Source of the DNA: Hyphomicrobiales bacterium
Lineage (GTDB): Bacteria; Pseudomonadota; Alphaproteobacteria; Rickettsiales; JACKKO01
Assembly (NCBI GenBank): GCA_024236395.1
Contig: JACKKO010000004.1
Location: forward strand, 1 to 64,000
Length of the DNA stretch: 64,000 nucleotides
Direction of reading: 5' to 3'
Positions 56,566-64,000 of the stretch are shown piece by piece. How positions within the stretch are numbered: the stretch's first letter is position 1; each line of letters opens with the position of its first letter. Under the pieces are notes generated by a model. The model saw nothing but the letters and a program-made list of their open reading frames with translations, was not told where the DNA came from and made no database searches. The position numbers and the translations under genes are program-made.

Positions 56566-57054
56566 ATGCCTCAGTTGGATTATACAACATTTGCCTCCCA
56601 GCTGTTCTGGCTGGCAATTAGTTTTACGGTACTCTACCTGTTCATGCAGCGCTATGTATTGCCGCGTATGACCAGTGTACTACAGGGCCGACGTGAGCGT
56701 ATTGCGAATGACCTGGAAAAGGCAGAGCAGCTCAAACAGGAAGCCGAAGCGCTAAATGCAGACTATATCAGCTCTATTAACAAAGTGCGGGGTGAGGCGA
56801 ATGCCCTGATCGCTAAGGCGGTGGCTGACTCTAAAGATAATGCCGAGGCACGTTTTTCCAAGTTGGAGAAAGAACTGTCTGAAAAGGCACAAAAAGCAGA
56901 AAAAGATCTGATTACCGCACGCAAAAAAGTAGTAGAAGAAATTTCCGATGTTGCCAGTGCATTGGCACGGGATATCGTAAAACAGGTGGCGGATCTGAAG
57001 GTTTCTGCAAAAGACGCGGATAAAGTCGTTCAACAACTGGCAAAGAAGGCCTGA
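56566..57054 (+). CDS. atpF2: F0F1 ATP synthase subunit b'
   Basis: 162 residues. One N-terminal membrane helix (ASQLFWLAISFTVLYLFMQ) is followed by a long amphipathic helix to the end (RERIANDLEKAEQLKQEAEALN). The b' form pairs with b as the peripheral stalk, an arrangement typical of alphaproteobacteria, cyanobacteria and chloroplasts. atpF follows one base later. Confidence 0.95.
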   Translation: MPQLDYTTFASQLFWLAISFTVLYLFMQRYVLPRMTSVLQGRRERIANDLEKAEQLKQEAEALNADYISSINKVRGEANALIAKAVADSKDNAEARFSKLEKELSEKAQKAEKDLITARKKVVEEISDVASALARDIVKQVADLKVSAKDADKVVQQLAKKA

Positions 57055-57055
57055 T

Positions 57056-57538
57056 ATGCATTTTGATCAAACATTCTGGGTAGGCGTTGCCTTCATTATT
57101 TTTGTTGCACTAATCTATAAACCAGTGGGGCGACTGATTGGTAAAGGGCTGGATGTCTATGCGCGCCGTATCCGTAAAGAATTAGATGAGGCACTGAAGC
57201 TGAAAGAAAAAGCACAGGAAGTTCTGGCCTCTTACGAGCGCGAGCACCGTAACGCTTCCAAAGAAATTGAGAAGATATTGGCATATGCCCGTGAGGAAGC
57301 CGAGCGCATCACTATTTCAGAAAAACAGAAGCTGGAAGAGGCTATAAAGAAACGTACGGAAATGGCACTGCAGAAAATTGCGCAAGCCGAAGCATCCGTG
57401 TTGAAAGAGCTACAGGATAATGCCGCGGACATGACAATCAGTGCGGCACGTGCTCTTATTGCCGAACATCTAAGTAAAGAAGCTGCAGAAGAGCTGATTG
57501 CAAAGTCCCTTTTTGACATTGAGCGTAAGTTTCACTAA
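57056..57538 (+). CDS. atpF: F0F1 ATP synthase subunit b
   Basis: 160 residues. A short N-terminal membrane helix (FWVGVAFIIFVALIYKPVG) leads into a long charged helix (RRIRKELDEALKLKEKAQEVLASYE). Second peripheral-stalk subunit, last gene of the F0 operon. The F1 genes are not in this window, as usual in alphaproteobacteria. Confidence 0.95.
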   Translation: MHFDQTFWVGVAFIIFVALIYKPVGRLIGKGLDVYARRIRKELDEALKLKEKAQEVLASYEREHRNASKEIEKILAYAREEAERITISEKQKLEEAIKKRTEMALQKIAQAEASVLKELQDNAADMTISAARALIAEHLSKEAAEELIAKSLFDIERKFH

Positions 57539-57544
57539 GCTTTT

Positions 57545-57564
57545 CCCCATGCATCAGCATGGGG
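57545..57564 (+). terminator. Hairpin after atpF (possible weak terminator or mRNA end)
   Basis: CCCCATGC-ATCA-GCATGGGG is a perfect 8-bp stem 6 bp after the atpF stop. There is no U-run. The 3' arm and following bases include GGGGTGG, which could be the ribosome site of the next gene, so folding may hide it. Confidence 0.5.
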
Positions 57565-57570
57565 TGGCTT

Positions 57571-58425
57571 ATGAATGCGTTCACATTTTCGTCTCGTAAT
57601 TCCAATATTCTTGCGCTAAGTGCAGCAATAGCTGGCATTTTCATGTTTCCGGTGAAAGAAGCCAGTGCTGGGGCATGGATGCAGGAGCCAGGTCATGGGC
57701 AGGTGATTGTTGATGGAATCTATTACGGGACCAGCGATTACTATAACCGTAACGGGGATGAAGTTTCCGCGCCGAAATTGCGGAAATACGAAGTCTTGCC
57801 CTATGTGGAATATGGTGTGAATGAGCAGCTGACCGTGGGCGGCAGTATGAGTTTTCAGTCGATAAATGAAGATATTCCAGGCCGCAAATGGGTGGCTAGC
57901 CCGGGAGATATGGAGTTATTTGTGCGGACGCCGGTCTGGCAAAGGGGAACTACCATTGTTTCCGTACAGCCGTTGATCAAAATTCCCGGCCCGTATGACG
58001 AAGATAAAAACCCGCGCGTCGGGGACGGGCAGTATGATTTTGAACTGCGTGGTTTGATGGGGCATAGTTTTAAAATCCCTAGCTGGAACGAAAACTGGCA
58101 CTATGCTGATGTGGAAGCCGCGTACCGTATGCGTAACGGAAACGCATCGGATGAGGTGCGACTGGATGCTACAGTAGGGCTGCGGCCATGGGAAGATACA
58201 CAGCTAATCAACGAAGTCCATTCCGTGATGGCGGTGGATTCAAGGAGCACTGCGCCAGCATTGCTTGTTAACTCGGAAGACTATGACCTGGTAAAATACC
58301 AGTTCTCCGTGGTACAGGACTTAACAGAGCAGTGGGCATTGCAGATAGGTGGCTTTAAGCACCTTGCCGGAGAAAATACCGGTGCCGGGGCCGGTGGCTT
58401 GATTGGTTTCTGGTATAACTTTTAG
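57571..58425 (+). CDS. Outer membrane beta-barrel protein, function unknown
   Basis: 284 residues from ATG 57571, preferred over the ATG at 57559, which lies in the hairpin. A signal peptide (ILALSAAIAGIFMFPVKEASAG) cuts near residue 33. About ten amphipathic strands follow (GQVIVDGIYYGTSDYYN, then YEVLPYVEYGVNEQLTVGG, TLRPWEDTQLINE), and the protein ends GGLIGFWYNF, the aromatic C-terminus used for barrel insertion. The pattern resembles barrels around phenol-pathway MetA-like porins. Downstream lies a membrane glycosyltransferase, separated by 8 bp, so the two may be one unit. Confidence 0.8.
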   Translation: MNAFTFSSRNSNILALSAAIAGIFMFPVKEASAGAWMQEPGHGQVIVDGIYYGTSDYYNRNGDEVSAPKLRKYEVLPYVEYGVNEQLTVGGSMSFQSINEDIPGRKWVASPGDMELFVRTPVWQRGTTIVSVQPLIKIPGPYDEDKNPRVGDGQYDFELRGLMGHSFKIPSWNENWHYADVEAAYRMRNGNASDEVRLDATVGLRPWEDTQLINEVHSVMAVDSRSTAPALLVNSEDYDLVKYQFSVVQDLTEQWALQIGGFKHLAGENTGAGAGGLIGFWYNF

Positions 58426-58433
58426 GTTCTCTG

Positions 58434-60245
58434 GTGCGTGGGTTACCCATTGGGCAGCTGTTACTTCAAAAAAACCTGATCTCCGTTTCAGACCTAAAGC
58501 ATGCACTGGCAGAGCAGCGTGAAACCCGTAGTAAAATCGGGCAGGTATTGATCGGGCAGGGGAGCGTGACGGCCTACCGTTTTTATCAGGCGCTGGCAGA
58601 ACAGCGGGGTTGCCCGTTTATTGATCTGCGGCGGCATCCGCCGGATCCCGCATTGCTGGATCCAGAGGATTGTGCGGCCTACCTGCAGGTGGGGGTATTG
58701 CCCTGGCGAAAGCAGGGCGAAGAAATGATCCTGGCCGTGCAGGAGATCACGCCGGAGGTACGGCGCTGGGCGGCTACGCGCTATGGTAGCCGGTTTCTTT
58801 TGGCATTAGCGGTGCCGCAGGATGTGCATCATGCACTGCAGAAAGCATTCCCGGAAACCTATCATAAGGCGGCGGTACACCGGCTGTGGCAGCGTGACCC
58901 GCTGCTATCGGCACGAAACGTATTTGCCTGGCAGACCGTGGCATTGCTGGGGCTGTTAGTGCTGGGGGCTGCTGCGATATTATGGGGTAATGGTTGGACG
59001 GGTATTTTCATAGCAGCCAATGTGTTCTTCGCGCTGACACTGGCGTTTAAGCTGCTATTTTTTGTGACAGGAAAAGTCCACCGCGCGGAGTGTCTGGCGA
59101 AGCCATCGGTACTAACCTTGCCGGACAACGCGTTGCCGGTTTATACGCTGCTGATCCCGCTCTTTCATGAGACCCACACGACCATTCGCACGCTAACGCA
59201 GGCTGTGCGTGATCTGCAGTATCCCAAAGCCAAGCTGGATGTGAAACTCATCGTGGAAGAGGATGATGCAGGGACGATTGAGGTCATTAAGCAGCTCACG
59301 CCGGAGAGTTATTTTGAAATCGTGCGGGTGCCATACTCTCTGCCGCGCACCAAGCCAAAGGCCTGTAATTACGCGCTGCAATTCGCCCGGGGTGACTATG
59401 TGACGATCTATGACGCCGAGGATATCCCTGATCCGCGCCAGTTGCGTAAGGCGTTGGCGATGTTTCAGCATGGGCCGGAGCATCTGGCGTGCGTGCAGGC
59501 TAAACTGAACTACTACAACGCGCGGGAGAATCTGCTGACGTGCCTGTTCGCCCTGGAATATGCTGCGTGGTTTGAGTATATGCTGTATGGGCTGCAGGCG
59601 CTCAGTATCCCCATTCCGCTGGGGGGGACGAGTAATCATTTCCCCACCCGTATCCTGCAGGCACTATGTGCATGGGACCCATTTAACGTGACAGAAGATG
59701 CCGATCTGGGGCTTCGGCTGGCTCAGAAGGGTTACACTACGCGGGTGATGGATTCCACCACGCTGGAAGAGGCGCCCACGCATGTCGGACCGTGGTTGCG
59801 GCAGCGTTCACGCTGGATCAAGGGGCATCTGCAGACCTATCTGGTGCATATGCGTCGTCCGGTGCAGTTATACCGCCAGACCGGGCTTTCCGGGCTGCTG
59901 GGGTTCCAGTTTTTTGTCGGGGCACCGTGCCTGGTCTACCTGCTGACGCCTTTTCTGCTGTTGGTAACGGTGCTGGCGGCATGGCTCGGCGATTGGGTAT
60001 TGCACGCGCCGGTACTGTATTTTGCCTATGTGTGCTTTGCCTATGGGCTATTGCTGCATGCGTATTTCGCGCTGGAGGTGATTGTAACATTGCGGTGGTG
60101 GCATTTACTGCCGTTTGCGCTGTGTTTCCCATTTTACTGGGTGATGCACTCGCTGGCCAGTTTCCGCGCAGTGTGGCAGCTTATCACCCGGCCGCATTAC
60201 TGGGAAAAAACCATGCATGGCCATAGCCAGGTGCTGCAGGAATAG
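58434..60245 (+). CDS. MshEN-domain membrane glycosyltransferase (GT2)
   Basis: 603 residues from GTG 58434. Residues about 1-150 match the MshEN/GspE N-terminal domain (PIGQLLLQKNLISVSDLKHALAEQ), which binds c-di-GMP in MshE. Two membrane helices (about 165-210) lead to a processive-type GT2 domain (about 230-490) with VEEDDAG, DAED, TEDADLGLRL and QRSRWIKGH (QxxRW), then three or four more helices. It probably polymerises or exports a polysaccharide under c-di-GMP control; the link is inference from the domain. Next to an outer membrane barrel gene, which could be its export partner. Confidence 0.9.
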   Translation: MRGLPIGQLLLQKNLISVSDLKHALAEQRETRSKIGQVLIGQGSVTAYRFYQALAEQRGCPFIDLRRHPPDPALLDPEDCAAYLQVGVLPWRKQGEEMILAVQEITPEVRRWAATRYGSRFLLALAVPQDVHHALQKAFPETYHKAAVHRLWQRDPLLSARNVFAWQTVALLGLLVLGAAAILWGNGWTGIFIAANVFFALTLAFKLLFFVTGKVHRAECLAKPSVLTLPDNALPVYTLLIPLFHETHTTIRTLTQAVRDLQYPKAKLDVKLIVEEDDAGTIEVIKQLTPESYFEIVRVPYSLPRTKPKACNYALQFARGDYVTIYDAEDIPDPRQLRKALAMFQHGPEHLACVQAKLNYYNARENLLTCLFALEYAAWFEYMLYGLQALSIPIPLGGTSNHFPTRILQALCAWDPFNVTEDADLGLRLAQKGYTTRVMDSTTLEEAPTHVGPWLRQRSRWIKGHLQTYLVHMRRPVQLYRQTGLSGLLGFQFFVGAPCLVYLLTPFLLLVTVLAAWLGDWVLHAPVLYFAYVCFAYGLLLHAYFALEVIVTLRWWHLLPFALCFPFYWVMHSLASFRAVWQLITRPHYWEKTMHGHSQVLQE

Positions 60246-60280
60246 TGCTGGTTACCGGTTATTAGTTACTGGTTGCTAGT

Positions 60281-60312
60281 ATCGTCATTCCTGCGAAAGC
60301 AGGAATGACGAT
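60281..60312. repeat. Palindromic interspersed element (REP-like)
   Basis: ATCGTCATTCCTGC-GAAA-GCAGGAATGACGAT forms a perfect 14-bp stem with a GAAA tetraloop. Variants of this CGTCATTCC(T/C)GCGAAAGC element are scattered in many proteobacterial genomes. It lies between convergent genes and may also end transcription. The bases before it (60245-60280) contain self-similar GGTTATTAGTTACTGGTTGCTAGT. Confidence 0.8.
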
Positions 60313-60316
60313 GTAT

Positions 60317-60949
60317 TTAAGCCCGCTTTTTCTTACCCAGGCCCGTTTTTGCCCAAAATTCCTGAACGCGTTTTTTGGTTGTCTGGATACGCATGACGTC
60401 GGCGATGCGGCGCTGCAGGAAGGCATGGGTGTCAGCATATCCTTCGGAGGTATCATTCAGCCAGTAGAGCAGGGTGCTGCCATAGACCCCGGCCAGCAGG
60501 GCGCGTTTGCTGTAGTAATTGAAATCCGTGGCTGTATCACCGCACAGATGCCAGATTGTATCCACGGTCCGGGCCATGAGCTGCATGGCCAGCAAATGGT
60601 TCCCCGGCAGTGCCAGCCACCCCATCAGGCTGCGGACGGATTCGCGGTAGGGTTGCATGGCCTGCAGGCGCAGCCAGACGCAGGTGCTCACCTTATCCCG
60701 TACGCGCAGGGTGCCTTCTTGTTGACGGAAAGCTGCAGTCATTTCAGCATCCATCCGGTCGGCAAAGGCCAGTGTGACATCCTTCAACCCCGCCGGAAAG
60801 CAGATTTCTTCCAAGTTTGGCTCATCAAAGCACTGTTTTGACGCAGTTTTTAGCGTTTTTAGCTGCCACCCGCCAAAAGGGGCTTCTGCCAGAAACCGGT
60901 CTAAAAGCTGCGATTCCCGGCTGTTTTTGATCTCTTTGCTTGACTTCAT
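60317..60949 (-). CDS. COQ9-family ubiquinone biosynthesis protein
   Basis: 210 residues from ATG 60949; the longer frame to 61222 is antisense to rpsU and rejected. AEAPFGGWQLKTL near the N-terminus, MPYRESVRSLMGWLALP-like residues and DTATDFNYYSKRALLAGVYGSTLLYWLND in the C-terminal half are characteristic of COQ9, a TetR-fold lipid-binding protein that presents ubiquinone precursors to hydroxylases. Divergent from rpsU, an arrangement common in alphaproteobacteria. Ends RKKKRA. Confidence 0.92.
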   Translation of the reverse strand: MKSSKEIKNSRESQLLDRFLAEAPFGGWQLKTLKTASKQCFDEPNLEEICFPAGLKDVTLAFADRMDAEMTAAFRQQEGTLRVRDKVSTCVWLRLQAMQPYRESVRSLMGWLALPGNHLLAMQLMARTVDTIWHLCGDTATDFNYYSKRALLAGVYGSTLLYWLNDTSEGYADTHAFLQRRIADVMRIQTTKKRVQEFWAKTGLGKKKRA

Positions 60950-61027
60950 GGGGATAATGCGTACAACAGGGCTGCCGATAAGGCAAGAACCATAACCGAG
61001 TAAAGCCATTAAAGGAGGTAATCGTCG

Positions 61028-61225
61028 GTGCAGGTAGTCGTTAAAGATAATAACGTTGAACAGGCTCTGCGCGCGCTTAAGAAGAAGCTGCAGCGTGAAG
61101 GTGTGTTCCGTGAAATGAAGATGCGTCGCTACTATGAAAAGCCCTCGGAACGTCGCGTTCGTGAGCAGGCCGAATCCAAGCGTCGCATGCGTAAGTTGCA
61201 GCGTAAGCGCAACGAAAATCACTAG
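61028..61225 (+). CDS. rpsU: 30S ribosomal protein S21
   Basis: 65 residues from GTG 61028, with AGGAGG 14 bp upstream. S21 binds the 30S platform; [29 protein letters not shown] is diagnostic. The C-terminus is very basic. It has its own terminator at 61259-61284. Confidence 0.97.
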   Translation: MQVVVKDNNVEQALRALKKKLQREGVFREMKMRRYYEKPSERRVREQAESKRRMRKLQRKRNENH

Positions 61226-61258
61226 GATGATTCAGCTTTCCAGTTGAGACATTCTAAG

Positions 61259-61284
61259 AAAGCACTGGGGAAACCCGGTGCTTT
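61259..61284 (+). terminator. Rho-independent terminator of rpsU
   Basis: AAAGCACTGGG and CCCGGTGCTTT form an 11-bp stem (one G-T pair) with a GAAA loop, followed by TTTCTTTATTTT, 33 bp after the rpsU stop. Confidence 0.92.
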
Positions 61285-61347
61285 TCTTTATTTTCCCCTT
61301 AAACTATGGCATAATACCAGCGGTTGTTCACGTAGAGGCCTGTGCGT

Positions 61348-61938
61348 ATGTTGTTTCGTCTATTCCTTACTACACTGATTTGTGTGCTATTGATTCCCCT
61401 GGAGCTATCCGCTGCGGATGAAGATGTTGAAGAAATGCTTCAGCGGCGTAAAGATCGTATGGACTATTCCATACGCAGTCTTGGTTCTGCCAATGAAATG
61501 CTGGTGGAGCAATCGGTTTTTGCTCTGGAGCTGTTGGGTGAGGAGGCCGTCCCGCCTCTGGTACGCGAACTGACCGATCGCAGTAATGATGACCGTTTAC
61601 GTTTAAATGTGATCTATGCATTGGGGCGTATTGGGCCAAAGGCCAAACGAGCCGTGGTGGTACTGATTCCGTTCCTGCGCCATTTGGATGATGATTTCCG
61701 GGGGGCAGCAACGTTTGCGCTGGGCAAAATTGGCCCGGATGCACATGAGGCTGTGCCTGCACTGGCCAAGCGTTTACAGGATCCTAGCACCTGGGTGCGT
61801 ACCGGGGCAGAACGAGCCTTGCTGGCGATTCGTACAGAAGAGGCTATGGATGCCATCCGGGAATATCGCCGGCAGTCTGAAGCAAATAAGAACAATTATA
61901 GTAAGGATAACCCGTATCGTAAGGGGTCTAACGGCTAA
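61348..61938 (+). CDS. Exported HEAT-repeat protein
   Basis: 196 residues from ATG 61348, with AGAGG 9 bp upstream; a GTG at 61342 would have almost no spacing. A signal peptide (FRLFLTTLICVLLIPLELSAAD) cuts near residue 23. Four to five HEAT-type repeats follow (VFALELLGEEAVPPLVRELT, then VIYALGRIGPKAKRAVVVLIPFL, ATFALGKIGPDAHEAVPAL, GAERALLAI). Such solenoids bind other proteins or tetrapyrrole enzymes. The C-terminus is polar (NKNNYSKDNPYRKG). No clear partner. Confidence 0.85.
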   Translation: MLFRLFLTTLICVLLIPLELSAADEDVEEMLQRRKDRMDYSIRSLGSANEMLVEQSVFALELLGEEAVPPLVRELTDRSNDDRLRLNVIYALGRIGPKAKRAVVVLIPFLRHLDDDFRGAATFALGKIGPDAHEAVPALAKRLQDPSTWVRTGAERALLAIRTEEAMDAIREYRRQSEANKNNYSKDNPYRKGSNG

Positions 61939-62105
61939 CTCTTGCCACTTCTAGCGCCTAAACTCCCATTTTGGGAATATTACGCCTCATTTTCCGATTT
62001 ACTATAAGATTACCTAACGCCCATTTTTTAACATACTGAAATATAATCATTAAATATTTTGGCACGCCTTTTGCATTCTTATTAGGGAAGCAACAAGGAG
62101 GCGTT

Positions 62106-62486
62106 ATGCCATATACGGTTTTATATGTTTCAAATGGGGATGATTTACAGGAGAATATCATCCAGTTACTGGTTGAGGAAGATATTGATGTGATTCCCGT
62201 GGAGGAGAAAAACGAGGCATTTGCTGTATTACAGGAAGAAAGCTGCCAGTTGCTGCTGGTGGATATTGATGCCCCGGCGGGCACGGCTTTGTTACGCCAT
62301 TTGCTGAAAGAAGCTCATTTCCACCTGCCGGTAATGATCCTGACTTCCGGAAAGTACCTGACGCTGGAGGATGAGGCGCTGGATCATGGCCTGTGCTCTA
62401 TCCTTTATAAACCATGGGATGAACGGACATTAGTATCCCGTGTGCGGCAATGTATCCACTCTGCACCGCTGCGGCTTGTTTCGTAA
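62106..62486 (+). CDS. Stand-alone response-regulator receiver-like protein
   Basis: 126 residues. The receiver fold is readable: VLYVSNGDDLQENI at the N-terminus, phosphoacceptor Asp in LLLVDIDAPAG (about 58), Thr/Ser in ILTSG and Lys in LYKPWDERTL. No output domain exists, so it would act by binding partners, like CheY or a DivK-type relay. AAGGAGG precedes the ATG. Leading AT-rich gap (61939-62105) shows no gene. No kinase is nearby. Confidence 0.8.
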   Translation: MPYTVLYVSNGDDLQENIIQLLVEEDIDVIPVEEKNEAFAVLQEESCQLLLVDIDAPAGTALLRHLLKEAHFHLPVMILTSGKYLTLEDEALDHGLCSILYKPWDERTLVSRVRQCIHSAPLRLVS

Positions 62487-62502
62487 AAAGTGTGAAGGGA
62501 GA

Positions 62503-63288
62503 TTACTGGCGCTGAATCAGTAATTCTTTGATTTTCCCAATGGCTTTAGCCGGGTTCAGGCCTTTCGGGCAAGTCTTGGTACAGTTCATGATCGTATGGC
62601 AACGATACAGCTTATACGAATCTTCCAGATTATCCAGACGCTCACCGGTAGCCTCATCGCGGCTATCGGCAATCCAGCGATAGGCTTGTAGCAAAATCGC
62701 CGGGCCCAGGTAGCGATCCCCATTCCACCAATAGCTGGGGCAACTGGTGGAGCAACAGGCACATAAAATACATTCATCGGTACCATCCAGCTTTGCACGG
62801 TCTTCCGGAGACTGCAGGCGTTCGCCGTTGGCTGGTGCCGCAGAATAAGTCTGAATCCAGGGCTCAATGGAGGCATACTGGGCATAGAAATTATTGAGAT
62901 CCGGCACCAGGTCTTTAATAACATGCATGTGTGGCAGCGGGGTGATGCGGACATTGCCGCTGACATCCTCAATGGATTTGGTGCAGGCCAGCGTGTTCGT
63001 GCCATCAATATTCATGGCGCAGCTTCCGCAAATCCCCTCGCGGCAGGAACGGCGGAAGGTCAGGCTGCTATCCACATGGTCTTTAATGTAGATCAGTGCA
63101 TCCAGCACCATCGGACCGCACAGGTTGAGGTCAACTTCATAGGTATCCATGCGCGGGTTTTCTGCATCGTCCGGACTCCAGCGATAAATGCTGAAATGCT
63201 TGATATTCGGTTTCTCGCTGACGTTCTCAGCGCGATGGGTTTTTCCTTCGCGGATTTTGGAATTCCGGGGTAGTGCAAACTCAGCCAT
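62503..63288 (-). CDS. sdhB: Succinate dehydrogenase iron-sulfur subunit
   Basis: 261 residues. Ferredoxin-type [2Fe-2S] cysteines lie in [16 protein letters not shown] (about 95-110), with the later Cys in LACTK. The [4Fe-4S]/[3Fe-4S] cysteines lie in [16 protein letters not shown] and [17 protein letters not shown]. It passes electrons from the flavin subunit to ubiquinone. AGAGG precedes the ATG. sdhC, sdhD and sdhA are not adjacent: its upstream neighbour is a glycosyltransferase gene. The split sdhB is known from Rickettsiales. Confidence 0.97.
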   Translation of the reverse strand: MAEFALPRNSKIREGKTHRAENVSEKPNIKHFSIYRWSPDDAENPRMDTYEVDLNLCGPMVLDALIYIKDHVDSSLTFRRSCREGICGSCAMNIDGTNTLACTKSIEDVSGNVRITPLPHMHVIKDLVPDLNNFYAQYASIEPWIQTYSAAPANGERLQSPEDRAKLDGTDECILCACCSTSCPSYWWNGDRYLGPAILLQAYRWIADSRDEATGERLDNLEDSYKLYRCHTIMNCTKTCPKGLNPAKAIGKIKELLIQRQ

Positions 63289-63371
63289 GAAATGCCTCTA
63301 ATGAGTGAAACACAGCCAGTGTTATACTGATTCCGTGGCGGGTTTGCAAACAGGAAACGCGTGAAAGCGGG

Positions 63372-64000
63372 CTAGGGCGTATATTTTTCCCGGTACCGTG
63401 TAAGCAATGCCTCGGTTTTGCGCTGCCAGTCATGGGCGCTTGCGGCGTGGGGGCCGGTGGAGGGAATGCCGCGTACATTGACAAAGAGTGGTTCTGGTTG
63501 CTTGATGCAGCGGTATTTCTCCCAAAGACGCAGGTAGTAATCAAAGTCCTCTCCGGCATTCAGCCGTGGGTTGAACGGGGTGGCGGCCGCAGCCTCGGTA
63601 CGGACAAAATGCCCCATCTGGAGGCTTTCCTGGGCTGGCGTGGCCAACAGTTCCTGCAGGCTGGTGATGTATTCCCGCTGGGGGGTGCGGGTGAAGATGG
63701 CATCCACATCGTGCATGGTTTCCACGATTTTTCCCCATACAGCATCGTAGTCTGCCACGTAGGCGCTCATGACGGCGAATGCACAGGGTAGCATTGTATC
63801 GTCGGCATCCAGGAAAAAGAGCCAGTCACATTGCTGTTTCTGTGCCTCACGGACGCCCTGATTGCGCGCGGCGCTGCGGCCAAGCGTGCCCTTGCGATCA
63901 TTCACCGTGAGGATTTCCAGCCGGTCAAACGGTGCGTGCGGGTGTTCCCATGCGGCACGAACACTGGCGATAGCTTTTTCGGCACAGGCCTCATGGCCGG
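63372..64000 (-). CDS. Family 2 glycosyltransferase (5' end beyond window)
   Basis: The frame is open to the right edge and reads from there EKAIASVRAAWEH, then GRSAARNQGVREAQ and WLFFLDADDTMLP, the GT-A nucleotide-sugar-binding DxD region. Further on, NPRLNAGEDFDYYLRLWEKY matches the acceptor region (ED) of GT2 enzymes. About 209 residues are visible and the N-terminal strand-loop with the first Asp lies outside. The C-terminus is complete, with RYREKYTP before the stop at 63372. Ends 83 bp before sdhB. Probably acts on a surface polysaccharide. Confidence 0.88.
   Translation of the reverse strand, partial: GHEACAEKAIASVRAAWEHPHAPFDRLEILTVNDRKGTLGRSAARNQGVREAQKQQCDWLFFLDADDTMLPCAFAVMSAYVADYDAVWGKIVETMHDVDAIFTRTPQREYITSLQELLATPAQESLQMGHFVRTEAAAATPFNPRLNAGEDFDYYLRLWEKYRCIKQPEPLFVNVRGIPSTGPHAASAHDWQRKTEALLTRYREKYTP

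Noticed and set aside
60950..61222. N-terminal extension of the COQ9 frame
   Set aside because: It is antisense to rpsU and gives residues unlike the family; ATG 60949 is in the right place.

Overview
The window looks like the chromosome of an alphaproteobacterium, probably free-living and not placeable to genus from sequence alone. The main evidence is gene content and order: an F0 operon in the order atpI-atpB-atpE-atpF'-atpF with two b-type subunits; COQ9 next to rpsU; prs-rplY-pth-ychF; an argD-argF pair; a DciA-like (DUF721) gene before a DsbA-like gene; and an Asp-type HemB. There is also a ZntB transporter, an LpxR-type lipid A deacylase, an RND efflux operon and a ybbAP pair with tesA.

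Layout. 1-4177 is the end of an integrative element. It carries a restriction-modification cluster (an MvaI/BcnI-like nuclease cut by the window edge, a Vsr mismatch endonuclease and a Dcm-like C5 methyltransferase with an HTH domain) and a P4-type tyrosine integrase. It ends at a duplicated 3' half of an initiator-type tRNA-Met, the attachment site. 4178-4560 is scar sequence with a 3' remnant of a HEPN-domain gene. 4562-17612 is rich in surface proteins: a 2001-residue RTX protein, an OmpA/BON envelope protein with a HhH partner, a VIT-type transporter, a second RTX protein and an exported ankyrin-repeat protein. 17862-33909 holds argDF, an ABC-2 permease, lpxR, an RNA m5U methyltransferase, typA, zntB, an FMN glutamate synthase-like gene and the RND tripartite operon. 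34104-37919 is a frameshifted tesA divergent from ybbA-ybbP. 37928-41361 has unknown genes, a sulfotransferase-like gene and a third RTX protein with a distinct extracellular C-terminal domain.

tRNA-Gln, cutA and prs-rplY-pth-ychF follow (41442-45460). Next come an orphan clavaminate-synthase-like dioxygenase and a small regulatory neighbourhood (46950-49375): an XRE repressor-like gene, two small unknown genes and a J-domain protein, with shared dyad operators. After that are a formyltransferase/PH-domain pair, the hemB-sel1-rnhB-dciA-dsbA run, the F0 operon, an outer membrane protein and a MshEN-GT2 glycosyltransferase. The last part has COQ9, rpsU, a HEAT-repeat protein, a stand-alone receiver protein, an isolated sdhB and a glycosyltransferase cut by the right edge.

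The two most informative non-coding signals are (i) a dyad TGACA-TCA-TGTCA in front of the methyltransferase, resembling the autoregulatory site of HTH-bearing C5 methyltransferases, and (ii) three TATAC-N5-GTATA-type dyads in front of the XRE gene and its small neighbour. No CRISPR array, rRNA, insertion sequence or complete prophage is visible.
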